Source: Brachypterus glaber (taxonomy: Eukaryota; Arthropoda; Insecta; Coleoptera; Kateretidae). Taken from it: DNA of 64,000 nt. The notes beneath the pieces were generated by a model. It had not been told where the DNA came from. It searched no databases and was given only the letters and a program-made list of their open reading frames with translations. Position numbers and translations under genes: made by a program. The stretch spans positions 10,866,019-10,930,018 of the forward strand of contig OY294054.1 of assembly GCA_958510825.1 (NCBI GenBank), written 5' to 3'. Positions 44,063 through 53,942 of this stretch are shown here, in pieces. Each line of letters begins with the position of its first letter. Within the stretch, counting starts at the first letter, position 1.

Positions 44063-44193
44063 CCGCCCTACTACGCTAGAAAGCAGTAACTCCATTTGTC
44101 GCCTAGCTACATGTTGACGTCAACTCTGATGTAATATATTGAAACGCTGCTATGCGACAAATGGAGTTACTGCTTTCTAGCGTAGTAGGGCAG
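44063..44193. mobile_element. Palindromic MITE (131 bp), sister copy
   Basis: CGCTAGAAAGCAGTAACTCC with ATTTGTCGC is opposed by GCGACAAATGGAGTTACTGC and TTTCTAGCG, ending GTAGTAGGGCAG. The arms of about 45 bp are nearly perfect, closer to each other than to the copy at 43871. Confidence 0.88.
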
Positions 44194-44226
44194 TATACTG
44201 CAGTATACTGTCAAAACTGCGTTAAG

Positions 44227-44349
44227 ACCCATCCAGAGGCATAAGAAGCATAATACATTACGTACGATGCTATGATTGACTTGATGTGCCGTCATATATC
44301 TTGTGCCCAGGCTTCTAACATTCGCATAAGAGCCTATGGATGTGTCCTT
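44227..44349. repeat. Diverged copy of the 8714 palindromic MITE
   Basis: CATAATACATTACGTACGAT, ATGATTGACTTGATGTGCC, CATATATCTTG and AAGAGCCTATGGATGTG match 8714-8863 in the order of the reverse complement. Arm pairing is partly lost. Confidence 0.65.
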
Positions 44350-44700
44350 ACTTATTTATGTATGTATGGGGCCAAACTAAGGCCCCATACTGCAGTCATT
44401 ACTTTAGTTAGCAAATACATGGCTTTCCAAGCAAGGCATAAGCCTCCATCGAAACATCCATAAGGTTATATTTTTAGTCTCCCCTCGTAATATTTTTTTC
44501 TGAAAATATATCATGACCAAATGCACTTTGGGCTCATTGTATGAAGCCACCTTTTATTTTGGCAATCATGATGAAATTACGAGTAAAAAATTTCACCTAC
44601 TCTTTTATTTACATAGTGTCCAACAAATTGAGCTTTGTTAACTTGGTTTTGGTCTTGACCAAGACTAAAACAAAATATTTTTTGTGTTTTTAGTCCTAAT

Positions 44701-44821
44701 ATTATTTCTTATAGAAAAAAAATGATAATAGCTAAAATTTAGCTGCTAAATGTCCGGAATATTAATTCTTATAGAAAAAAAAATGATAATAGCTAAAATT
44801 TAGCTGCTAAATGTCCGGAAT
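44701..44821 (+). repeat. Near-perfect 60-bp tandem duplication
   Basis: Unit 1 is 44701-44760 and unit 2 44761-44821. Both carry TTCTTATAGAAAAAAA, TGATAATAGCTAAAATTTAG and CTGCTAAATGTCCGGAAT. They differ by one A and a few bases at the start. Confidence 0.96.
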
Positions 44822-44930
44822 AGAACAGATAAAATGGTGAACTAATCGATAAAAGTCAATGTGATCTAAAAGACAAGGCAATGTCTTTTTACCCGACTGA
44901 CCAAGAAAGGAGGGTAATGTGTTTACCACT

Positions 44931-45527
44931 CTACAGCCTAAACGCCTGGACCGAATTGGACAATTGAGGTGTGAAACGATTCGTCTTCATACCGCCGGTG
45001 ACATAGGCTATATAAAAATCCATGTTTCGCCTATTTAGGATGTGATCATCAGGGATTTATAAAGAGCAAAAATGAAAAACTCATCCGATTTTTATGAATG
45101 AAGTATTAAACGATGCGTCTTGGTCCCATAAGTAATGGTAGTTATTATAGTTATAGATGTATTTGCCCACGTTTCGACTATATTCGTTTAATCATCAGCA
45201 TAAAATAAAAAATTAGCTCGAGCTAATTTGTTATTTTATGCTGATGATCTACAGCCCAAATGCCTAATCTGAATTTGACAATTGTTGTGTCTTGATACCG
45301 CGGGTGACATACTTTATATTAAAGTCCGTGTTTCGCCTGTTTGGGCTGCTATCATCACGGATTTATAGATAGAAAATAAAACTCGTTCAATTATTGTGAA
45401 AAGATATCGAGAGATGCGTCGAGTCTTGGTCCCACGAATAATAGTTATTATAGTTATTACAGCTACATGTTTCGACTATATTAGCTGTATATTAGCTGTA
45501 TTCATCACCGTAAAATAAAAAACCGTT
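44931..45527 (+). repeat. Two-unit direct repeat, ~318-bp period
   Basis: CTACAGCC...CGCCTGGACC at 44931 and CTACAGCCCAAATGCC at 45249 begin two diverged units. Each continues with ATACCGC.GGTGACATA, GTTTCGCCT.TTT, ATCATCA.GGATTTATA, TGCGTC...TTGGTCCCA, and the end TTTCGACTATATT...ATCA. The junction contains a 58-bp palindrome (45191-45248, one mismatch). The GTTTCG plus ATCATCA(G) words recall the ends of Penelope-like or related retroelements; not proven. Confidence 0.7.
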
Positions 45528-47124
45528 TATAAATAGTTTTGTAACAAAAAAAAAACGTTTAAAAAGTTTTAAATAAATAATTTAATAAAACGCACTCCTG
45601 ACTGATTAATTAAAAAGTATAAATCAAGAATTATGTAAAATTAAATTATATAGTAATAGAAGCAGTCGGGGGCCAATCCTAAATATGGTAATAATGATAC
45701 AAATGTTTAAATTGAATTTCAATATATAAATGTTTTAATAATTAAGGCAGAATAAGCCTCCGACTACGACTATTACTGATTATATTGAACAATTTATCTC
45801 AAAAAGTTTAAAAGTTAAGAAGGGGGGGGGGGTGACTTTTGAACCGCTCTGTAATTTCTGAAGTCCTGTGATTAACATAAGCTCTGGAATGAGGTGTTGT
45901 CAGGTCCGGCGTAAGGCGCAAGATTTTTAATAGGCTCACAATTTTTTAATAATAATAATTATTTTTTTTTTAAATATTACTCAAATAGTATTTTTTAAAT
46001 ATTTAACCATTAGGGAAAGACTGTACAAATTTTCGAAAGTCTTTTAAAAATCTCAACAAAAATCTATAATTTTTTACTAAGATTTCTAAGATTTTCCATA
46101 AATCTCAGAAATCTTATTAAAAAGCTTAAAATCTTAGTTTTTAATGGAGAAGTGCGTGTACAAATATTTCTACAAAAAAACCTGCTAAACAAATAATACT
46201 TCCCCTAAGTTAATACAAAACAGTTTATTTTTAAAATCGAATCGAAATCCAAGAAAAATCGAGAGCCAGAATAGAACAAATGGTCGTGTAAAGGCCCGTT
46301 TTGCGCGGGGCCCAGTCGGCTTATTTTCAGTCCGCTACTGCATACCCGATGAAACTGTTTTGGGACACTCCGTTTGCATTTTTTCTGATTATTTCTGAAA
46401 AGTAACTGTGTATCATGCTATTAAAGTCAGTAAAAACATTGTTTCAAAAATTATATATTGAGCCTATAATTACGCTTTTATATAAAAAAAACCTTTTGGG
46501 TGTAAGCCAATATCATGCGCGTATCATCAAATTAAATTTTAAAACAATCAAAAAGTCAATTTATTTTTTTTATTGACAAAGTCCGTTAAAATAAGTTTAA
46601 TCAAATACAAGGGGGATCGGAAAGCTAAAAAAATATTTTTAACTTATGTCCAAGCAAAAAAATGCCTCTGATTGGTCTAAATTTAATTTAACAGTTATTA
46701 AAAATATTGATGTTATTTTTGATACATTAGAAATGATTTTTTTAGTAAATTATATTTTTTAAATTATACCGGGTGACATCGAAATGATATAAAACGTAAA
46801 AATCTTTTTTGTCTTTTTTATATATTTTAATGTAAATATTGAACTATAGGGGCAAGTAAAAATTTTCAGTTTTTATTTATTTTCCATGAAGAAGTTAATA
46901 TAATACAAAATTGATTATATCAATTTTATAATCAATTAATTAATAATTACTACTGGGTAAATCCCAATCTGAAATAAAACAAAACTTGCACGAGTCGCGG
47001 CAAGAACTAAAAACGAGTTTTAAATATTAATTTAATTGAACATTTTCAATTAAAATTGAGTTTAAAATATTTACGGCTATCATTTTCAAAACAAATTAAA
47101 CAGTTTTAAAATTGCTATGTTATT
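45528..47124. other. Intergenic DNA with a family D terminus
   Basis: 45795-45852 is a solo right end of foldback family D (AAAAGTTAAGAAGG ... GTGACTTTTGAACCGCTCTG). 46255-46290 repeats the tract at 22460. The rest is AT-rich with no gene. Confidence 0.5.
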
Positions 47125-47705
47125 ATTATGTTATTCATAGCGCCAGCCCTAGAATAAAATTATACGGTAGTTTCGAATTTTCAAAAAAAATTAAAAATGG
47201 TCCTAGGAAACCTTCAAGTACTACGTAATGCAAATTTTGATCATTTTGGAACGATCGGGATCGTAATGCATGAATGTACCTTTAATTATATCTCAGCAAA
47301 ACCAAGTCGTCGGAATGAGAGACAGTACTCGAGTTAAACTAATTAGCCTATAATGAAGGTCCCCTTGCCCCAAGCTTATAATTACATTTTTTCAGGTTTT
47401 TTTGCAATTTAAAAATAATAAAATACTTAATTTTTCATAATAAATATAGGTAAAAAAAAATCCTGGCATAAACTGACAAAATCTGAAAAGGCGCCCCTGA
47501 TTATTACCACAGGATAGTTTTTAGCCCACCTGATTGACTACAACTTTTTTTTGCTTTAAAAAAAATTATTGCAAAAAAAATTCTTTCTTAAAAGGAGGAA
47601 ACCTTTAAAGATTTTCTTCAGATTACATCGTAACCTTCAAAGATTTCCTCAAGATTACCTCCAATTTGTGCACCTCAATTCCCCTGCGGTTTACCCCTCG
47701 GAAAT
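47125..47705 (+). repeat. Repeat fragments: family X start, GAATTCAGG-family MITE
   Basis: 47130-47215 carries the family X start (CATAGCGCCAGCCCTAGAAT, ATTATACGGTAGTTTCGAAT). 47215-47260 is an ACGTAATGC MITE end. 47585-47705 has AAAGGAGGAAACC, CAAAGATTTCCTCAAG, GTGCACCTCAATTCC and GGTTTACCCCTCG, the GAATTCAGG family in reverse. Confidence 0.6.
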
Positions 47706-48040
47706 TTCTGGGGGAAGTATTATTTTGATGACAGCAGTATTTTGTTTACCAGAAGTAAAATTACCAGTGCCTAAATAAAAAAAACTGATTTTTTAGAGAA
47801 AATTTAGATTTTCCCTGATTTTGTAAGTATATTGAATTTCCCTGAACTCGATTAAGGTAATTAAAAAAACAGATTTTTTTTTTAAACATAGATTTTACCT
47901 AATTTTGTAAATTCCCTGATTTTTCCCTAACTTTCTTTATCTGAAGCGATCCTGTTAAAAAATCAGCATCCTTTCCTGCAAATTTGATCCTATCTTAAGA
48001 TGTGATTACCTGTGGTGGGGACAAAATATGCCAGTTGATT

Positions 48041-48120
48041 TATAAGAGGAACTTAAAAGCTAAGTGTGGGACATTGTCTTTTAGCTACCGCTATACAAAC
48101 CAGTGCTGACCCAATGTGAG
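48041..48120 (+). promoter_or_regulatory. Core promoter and 5' UTR of the serine protease (predicted)
   Basis: TTATAAG (TATA box) at 48040-48046 is followed about 32 bp downstream by ACATTG, an initiator-like site with A at 48073. The predicted leader is about 48 nt to the ATG at 48121. The spacing fits a TATA/Inr promoter, typical of regulated secreted protease genes. Prediction from sequence alone. Confidence 0.45.
48114..48119 (+). promoter_or_regulatory. Start-stop upstream ORF (ATGTGA)
   Basis: ATG directly followed by TGA, ending one base before the main ATG at 48121. Such minimal uORFs can stall or delay ribosomes. The main ATG has G at -3 and +4. Confidence 0.5.
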
Positions 48121-48238
48121 ATGGGTCTAAATAATCGCTTTATTAGTTTTTTGTGTGTATTTAGTGTAATTTATTTGTCAACGTTGGTATATTCTGAAAG
48201 TTTAACAAATGAAGAGGATGACACGGTGATTATTGAAG
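48121..48238 (+). CDS. Serine protease exon 1: signal peptide
   Basis: Thirty-nine codons plus one base, then a donor (GAAG|GTAATT). The protein starts MGLNNRFISFLCVFSVIYLS with a basic Arg before a long hydrophobic stretch; a plausible signal-peptidase site follows TLVYS, and an acidic segment (ESLTNEEDDTVIIE) comes next. This is a typical secreted-protein first exon. It lies 11.5 kb upstream of the catalytic exons on the same strand. An acidic pro-region also appears at the start of the visible next exon (ENPSSEDSAVIEDVD). Assignment to the protease is inferred; it could be the first exon of a different secreted protein. Confidence 0.6.
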
Positions 48239-48494
48239 GTAATTACCGCTAAGTTTTCCGTTAATTAATTATTAAGCTATTATTATTTAATATTTTTGCC
48301 AAAATTATTTTGGGTTCGTATTTCACCATCGCTCTAACTTTTTACAATGACAAAATATATTTAAAAAAAAAGTAGTTTAATTTTTGAATTCGAAAGAAAA
48401 CTTTGTTTTTAAATTAAGTAACCCAAAATTAGTAAATACCAGTAATAGAAGTAACTAAAAAATATATATTTCGTTAAACTAAGGTTTTAATATA

Positions 48495-49064
48495 CAGTGC
48501 GTGTCAAAAGTCCGCCCCCTTTAACCTTTGAACGGCTTAAGGTATCAATTTAAAATTTGGACCACCTAAATAACATAACTTAAATCTTTCTTTTTATATA
48601 TTTATTTAATATGTTTAGGGGGCACACCGAGGCAGGGGGCAAGGGGGCACATTTTTTTTAAATAGAAATGGGATCGTGTGATACACCATTTTAAAGCTTA
48701 ACAAATTATTTTTTTGCATATAGGCAACCCATTAAACAGCTTGCTTGTCCTACATAGCTAGCTATGTACTATAATAATACCTATATTGTATTAAATATAA
48801 CACCAAGAAAACTAAAGGTATGCTATTTATTATTATTTTGTGCTTTGCCTTTTTTTAAAATTAATAAAAATTTGAAAATTTTAAAATAAGAAACTTCATA
48901 TTTTTTGGGATCGTAGGATCGTAGGAAAAATAGTGACTCGTTGGAAAGTGTATTTCATACACTCATGTCACTTTCCACACTAGTTATGTAATATACTATT
49001 AAATTGCTTTATTTACGTGTTCCAAATTTAAACTTGATATCCCAACTCGTTCAAAAGTTAAAAG
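48495..49064 (+). mobile_element. Foldback family D, truncated, in intron 1
   Basis: TA then CAGTGCGTGTCAAAAGTCCG at the left, with CCTTTGAACGGCTTAAGGTA. The right arm (CAAATTTAAACTTGATATCC, CAACTCGTTCAAAAGTTAAA) stops before the terminus. A piece of family F (GATCGTAGGAAAAATAGTG ... TAATATACTATT, about 48908-48995) is inserted in the right half. Confidence 0.75.
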
Positions 49065-49274
49065 CATGAATATGAATATGGCCAGTTTAAAAACAAAACA
49101 AAAATAAAGGAAAACACCGACTTTGAATGAAAACTGATACAACTAGCCACGGTTTCCCCCCTTTTAATTAAAAGTTTTTACTTAAATTATGAAAATTTTC
49201 TCTATGTGTACCGTTTTATTTAAAGTATACATTTTATGACAAGAGATAAGGGGATAGGGCGGTTTTTGTTATTA

Positions 49275-49400
49275 GGGACCACTTGCACCAAAAATGGTTT
49301 AACTTTAAACCTGGTTTAAATTGACCAATTAAAACGCAGTATTTTTAATATAAACTCAGTTTAGTCGAGATAACCCAGTTTAAAAGTTGGTGCAAGTGGG
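49275..49400. mobile_element. PIF/Harbinger-type MITE (126 bp), intron 1
   Basis: GGGACCACTTGCACC at the left and GGTGCAAGTGGG at the right, with AACCTGGTTTAAATTGACCA and GATAACCCAGTTTAAAAGTT inside. The flank is TTA at left and TAT at right, so the 3-bp target duplication is imperfect here; the copy at 52523 shows a clean TAA. Confidence 0.8.
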
Positions 49401-49943
49401 TATATTAATGAAAATCCTGCAGGTACGATCTTTTTTGAATTCTTGTCGGTTTTGGCATTTTATTTTGTTTCTAAAATTATCATTATATGTATACTGGTTT
49501 CTTGAAACCGGAATTTTTATTAAGCCTATAATTATTTTGTTATTTTTTTGTTTTTGTTTTTATATTTATCGGTCTTTAGTTACCTGTGTATCGATAATGG
49601 CAAAGAACTGCTTTCCATATCTTGAAACTGCTGGAAAAGCTTTAGTAAATATAAAAAAGTCATAGGAAAAAAATGTGAGTGAGAAAAACAAAATAAATGT
49701 GCAAAAAAAAAACTGAGATAAATTATTAAAATTTTAAAATTGGCTTACTAAGATAGAAAAATACAAAAATCAATTTTATTTAAAAAGGCGTCGGGCCATT
49801 ATTTTAAAATTGATCTTAAAATGTTTGTAAGACATCCGGGATTAATATTTAAGCAAAAAAACCCATGGGCAAGCACTTTTCAATTAATCATGTTTCCAAC
49901 TTACAGTGCTAAATCTGATGAACGATGGGGAAATATTTACCTG

Positions 49944-49989
49944 TCCAAAATGATCAAAATTTGCGTTACGTAATACTTGAGCGTTCCCT
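49944..49989 (-). repeat. ACGTAACGC-family MITE end
   Basis: CCAAAATGATCAAAATTTGC, GTTACGTAATACTTGAGCG, TTCCCT. Half copy like 41219-41285. Confidence 0.7.
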
Positions 49990-50261
49990 AAAATAGAATT
50001 TGTTGTTAAAAATCCCCCCACATAAAATTGCGAATTTAAAGCTCGAAATTTAAAAAAATATTAAAAAAAGGCAGAAAAGGACAGAAAAGTCCAGAAAAAG
50101 TAAAAAAAGGACGGGCTTTTCGAAAAAATATACTTGTCCCGGTCTTTTCTGAAAAAAAGTGTCTATTCTTCAGCCCTGGTTGATAACTCCCTCTCCCTCA
50201 TCACGCTACGTCACGCTAAGGCTAAACCCCCTTTTTTTTAAACTACCCTTTATAAGGTTAG

Positions 50262-51165
50262 GGGTCTTTACAGTGCAGTCCATTACCGTTACACCGTTAC
50301 CGAGCTACCTTTACCGCGCATAGACTTTACCGTGAAAGCCATTACCGCGAAGAAAATTACCGCGAGGGGATCAAACCGCGCATAGACTTTACCGCGCATT
50401 ATTATTTTTATTTTTTAGCAGAAATAAATATTAAATTTTAATTTTTTTGTTTTTTTAATTATATTGCAGAAAAAAAATCAACATATTATTGTAACAAGAA
50501 AAATAGTTAAAAAATAAAACAAAATATGTTTTTTTACATTATTTAAAACATTTTTACACGATATAGCTGCTAGGTCCGGGTTGTGGGAATGGCTACTTTC
50601 CTTTACAACATTTCCGTCAGAAGTATGCAAACGGCCCTTCGCCAAAGAACGTCGTAACTTACTCACTTCCAAAAAAAAAATATTTTAGATAGTCTTTTCT
50701 TTTATGTATATAAAAATTTTATATTTAGCCTAGTCTTTGCCCTAGTACTTTTCACAATTTCGATCGAAACGACGATTAATAGAAAATTAATCGATATAAA
50801 TTTAGTGGAAAAAACACACATAAAAAAATCAACCCAAACACAGAAATGTGAGTACATTTAGTAAACGTTCCACTTTATCAATAAAAATATTAGCCCTAGG
50901 TTTTTGTTTGAAAACCTAAACCAAACTGCCATCAATCTCGCGGAAAAACTCTTACATAAAAAAAAATTACATACAAAACTTTTTCGTTGTAAAAGCCATG
51001 CGCGGTAAAGAACGTTCGCGGTAATGGACTGCGCTGTAATGGTCTTAGCGGTAAAAGTGTAAATGCACGATAATGGCCTGTCTTGGTAATGGCGATCGCG
51101 GTAATGGACTGCGCGGTAATGGTCTTTGCGGTAATTTTTTCGCTGTAAAGTCCGTCGCCCCTAAT
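50262..51165 (-). mobile_element. Foldback element with GCGGTAATGG arrays
   Basis: Ends GGGGTCTTTACAG and CTGTAAAGTCCGTCGCCCC. Inside each end is a degenerate tandem array: TTACCGCG/CATAGACTTTACCG units at 50283-50403 and GCGGTAATGGACTGCGC-type units at 50998-51150, in opposite orientation. The AT-rich middle encodes a FLYWCH-like remnant on the minus strand. Tandem-array TIRs plus FLYWCH recall Foldback/Rehavkus-type Mutator-like elements (established family knowledge). No transposase DDE region and no clear 8-9-bp target duplication are seen. Confidence 0.65.
50478..50672 (-). pseudogene. FLYWCH-like zinc-finger remnant of a transposon
   Basis: The minus frame contains AKGRLHTSDGNVVKESSHSH followed by NPDLAAISCKNVLNNVKK. 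This matches the second half of FLYWCH zinc fingers (C-x-GRLHT-x-G-VV-x-E-x2-H-x-H-PD-A). The first half, with the W-x-C residues, is not in frame upstream, and the frame then runs into a hydrophobic AT-rich tail. Probably a residual DNA-binding domain of a Mutator-like transposase. Not a functional protein. Confidence 0.55.
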
Positions 51166-51285
51166 TAATGGATGGCCCCATAGTCCCAACTTGGATATTG
51201 TGCCAGTACCACTAGCATATAATTTTCGCCTGGAAAATTTAAGCAAGAAAACAATGCCTTAGCAGTGGAATTTTCAATTACACAG

Positions 51286-52270
51286 GCCCACAAAAAAAAA
51301 ATTCTGAGTCTTGGATTCCAATATGATATTCCTATGTATTTTTTCCCCCTGAAACTGAATCCGCAACCCGTTTAACCCCTAAGCGTCAGGATTTTGACAT
51401 AACCTCAAAAAACACCCGAAAAACTATTGAAATCTCTAAAATTATCTATGCCATACCACTGTCACCCCCTTGTCCCCAAATTGCTAATTCTAATACCCCA
51501 GAAACCCATAATCCCTAACCTCATAATACCATAGCCGCATAACCTCCAAACCCTGTAACCTCATTAAGTAGAAAAATCTAGTATGGGAAAACAGAAAACA
51601 TTCTTCAGTTTTTTTTGTGGAACATAGTCATAGGTAAGTAACTCTATAACCCCAAAATCCCCCAACACCATAACCTCAAAATCCCTTCACTTCGTAACCC
51701 CATATACTATATCCCCTTAATCCCGTTATCCTATTCTGTGGAGAAGTCCGGTTAAAAAAATAATGAAGTAGACCTTGACTCATGACTTCACTCACAAAAC
51801 TCTTATGATTTTAAGAACCGGATTTCTCCACAGAATAGGATGATGGGGTTACGAGGTTATAATATATGGGGTTACGGAGTGAAGGGGTAGGAGGTGTGAT
51901 GGGATTTTAGGTTTATACAGTTACTTATTCATAACTATATTCTACAAGAAAATTTCACGTAATTGTTCTGTTTTCCCGAACCAGATTTTTCTACTTAATG
52001 AGTTTACGGGGTTTTGAGGTTATGGAGTAATGGTATTTCGAGGCGAGGGGATTATTGGGTTACGAAATTACGAATTTGGATGAAGGGGGTGAAAGTGGTA
52101 TGGAGTAGATGAATTTAGCGGTTTCAGTAGTTTTTCGGGTGTTTTTTAAGGTTATGTCAAAATCCTGACGTGTAGGGGTTAAACGGGTTACAGATTCGGT
52201 TTCAGCGGGAAAAAAATACATAGGAATATCATATTGGAATCCTAGACTCACAAATTTTTTTTTTGTGGGC
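51286..52270. mobile_element. 985-bp palindromic foldback, CCTCATAACC-type interior
   Basis: It begins GCCCACAAAAAAAAAATTC and ends with AAATTTTTTTTTTGTGGGC in inverse. The arms are about 450-490 bp and match almost throughout: TTGGATTCCAATATGATATT, CCGTTTAACCCCTAAGCGTC, ACACCCGAAAAACTATTGAA, CTATTCTGTGGAGAAGTCCG, each found reversed. Much of each arm is a degenerate 10-15-bp repeat (ATAACCTCAAAACCC on the left, GGGTTACGAGGTTAT on the right). No protein. Target duplication unclear. Confidence 0.85.
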
Positions 52271-52522
52271 TTGTGTTATTTTTCAAATGTCAAATTTTTA
52301 TCATGTAAATTTTATTAAAATATGTAATGTCAATAAACTATATAAACAATAAAACGGACATATTGAATAATGATAAAATTATATATTTGGCTATGACGAG
52401 CTGTCCAGCATTTAATACAATTCTACAGTAACGGTATTGCCCACTTATTATCTATACTCTCCGCAGCTCTACTTTCAAATCTCCAAAATACTTAATCCTC
52501 AGTAGTTTGTTTGGATCTTTAA

Positions 52523-52657
52523 GGGCCACTTGCACCAACTTTTGGTCTGGGATTATCTCAGCTAAACCGAGTTTAAGTTAAAAATGCTGCGTTCTGATTG
52601 GTCGGCCGTCAATTTAATCCAAATTTAAAGTTAAACCTTCATTGGTGCAAGTTACCC
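52523..52657. mobile_element. PIF/Harbinger-type MITE (135 bp) inside the LINE
   Basis: GGGCCACTTGCACCAACTTT at the left and CATTGGTGCAAGTTACCC at the right. TAA occurs on both sides (52520-52522 and 52658-52660). Removing one TAA plus the element restores CTTTAAGAGACAG, as in the intact LINE end at 29365-29447. The 3-bp TWA-type target and GGGYCACTTGCACC ends indicate PIF/Harbinger. Confidence 0.93.
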
Positions 52658-52903
52658 TAAGAGACAGGCGCTGTGCCTAAGGCTCATTTGTCTAAAATAA
52701 AATTAGTTTGAATGGATAATTGGGGAAGTAAGTCTTTGCTCACTGATGCTGTAGTTGCATCTGTCATAAATTGGCGTTGGGGGCGGGGAATGAAGTGGGA
52801 GGGGGATGAGGAGGGATGGGATAGGGAAGGGAGGGATGTGCGGGAGGAGTGAGACTAGCTCACTGATGCTGGGAATGCATCTGTCCTGAAATAGTAGGTA
52901 CCA

Positions 52904-53303
52904 TTATTGGTTGAGGACGTTTGTGATCTTTTTGTGGGTGTAGTGGATTTTGTGATGGTAGTCTAGAAAGTTTGAAATGAGGGGGTTCGGGTGATCTAAA
53001 TTGTCTTGTATACAAGACGTGCTGTAGCGAATGATTTCCGTTTTTAGGAGAGGCATTTCGAGATCTCTGTGTATTTGGTTGTTCCTTATGAACCAGGGGG
53101 CATCGAGGCATATTCTGAGTGCCTTGTTTTCGAAGGCCTGAAGTTTGGCTACGAGCTTTTTGTTAAGGGTGATTTTGTTTCAGGCTGGGGCTCCGTAGAG
53201 GAGTACCGGCTTTAGGGTTCGGTTGTAAAGAAGAAGTTTGTTTTTGATGGATATGGGGCTCTTTCTACCTATTAGGGGGTAGAGTTTGGAGAGGCGGACA
53301 TCC
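52904..53303 (-). pseudogene. LINE reverse transcriptase C-terminus, one nonsense codon
   Basis: The minus frame reads RLSKLYPLIGRKSPISIKNK, then LLLYNRTLKPVLLYGAPA, a TGA at 53182-53180 where Trp is expected (YGAPxW), then KLQAFENKALRICLDAPWF and IRNNQIHRDLEMPLLKTEI, ending in TAA at 52906-52904. These are the post-catalytic thumb and C-terminal motifs of Jockey-clade retrotransposons. The rest of the ORF is missing. Confidence 0.88.
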
Positions 53304-53496
53304 AAAAAAACTTAATAAGGGTATCCATAAATTAAGTAAAGTTATTTTCGACACCCCTTCCCTCATCTTGGTCAAGTTGGCACGGTCCTCCCCCCACTAC
53401 TTCCCCAAGATCACATTTTCCCCTCTTTCCCTATCTTTTCCCATCTTTCCCTATCTGTCTACACTTAACCCTATATCATACATACTACATCATCAA

Positions 53497-53632
53497 CTGG
53501 TTCGAAAGTCAGTATAAGCCGGTGGTTCCCTCTACTACTAGCCCACAGAAGTCCTGGACTTAGGGGATGCTTAATTAAGTAGAATACTACGAGGTTAAAC
53601 AAACATGTAATGTAATGTAATTACTTAGTAAC
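53497..53632 (+). mobile_element. tRNA-derived SINE, 3' part with (TAATG)n tail
   Basis: CAACTGGTTCGAAAGTCAGT, GTCCTGGACTTAGGGGATGC, TTAATTAAGTAGAATACTAC, GAGGTTAAACAAACATG and a TAATGTAATGTAAT tail. Same body as 11769-12053, opposite orientation; the tRNA-like head is missing. Confidence 0.8.
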
Positions 53633-53942
53633 TTGATTTGGACTTGCCCACTAATGTCTTCACTGATTCGTCAACTAATTCTCCTAATTATACCTAATTA
53701 TCATATGATATATATGTAGATATATTTATACAAGACTGAAAACAATGAGGGAATAATTCAACTGTTTTTATAAAAGTTTCTTTGGAAATAATTGCTTATT
53801 GAACCACTCTAGAGCAGGTCCGAGCGCACGGGGGGTTTTAGGGGTTGGAAGCCCCCCCCCCAGGAGGGTTTTAAAGTACAATTTTTTAAATTTTTTGATT
53901 AGGAAAAATTTGAATCAAGCGAAATGTATATGACTGTAATCT

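Larger units (their letters stand above)
52497..53303 (-). mobile_element. Jockey-like LINE, 5'-truncated
   Basis: On the minus strand the reverse transcriptase C-terminus (52904-53303) is followed by a C-rich 3' UTR and the conserved 3' end (TTTTAGACAAATGAGCC, AGCGCCTGTCTCTTA, AGATCCAAACAAACTACTGA). That 3' end is also seen at 29365-29447. A 135-bp MITE is inserted near the end. Confidence 0.85.
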
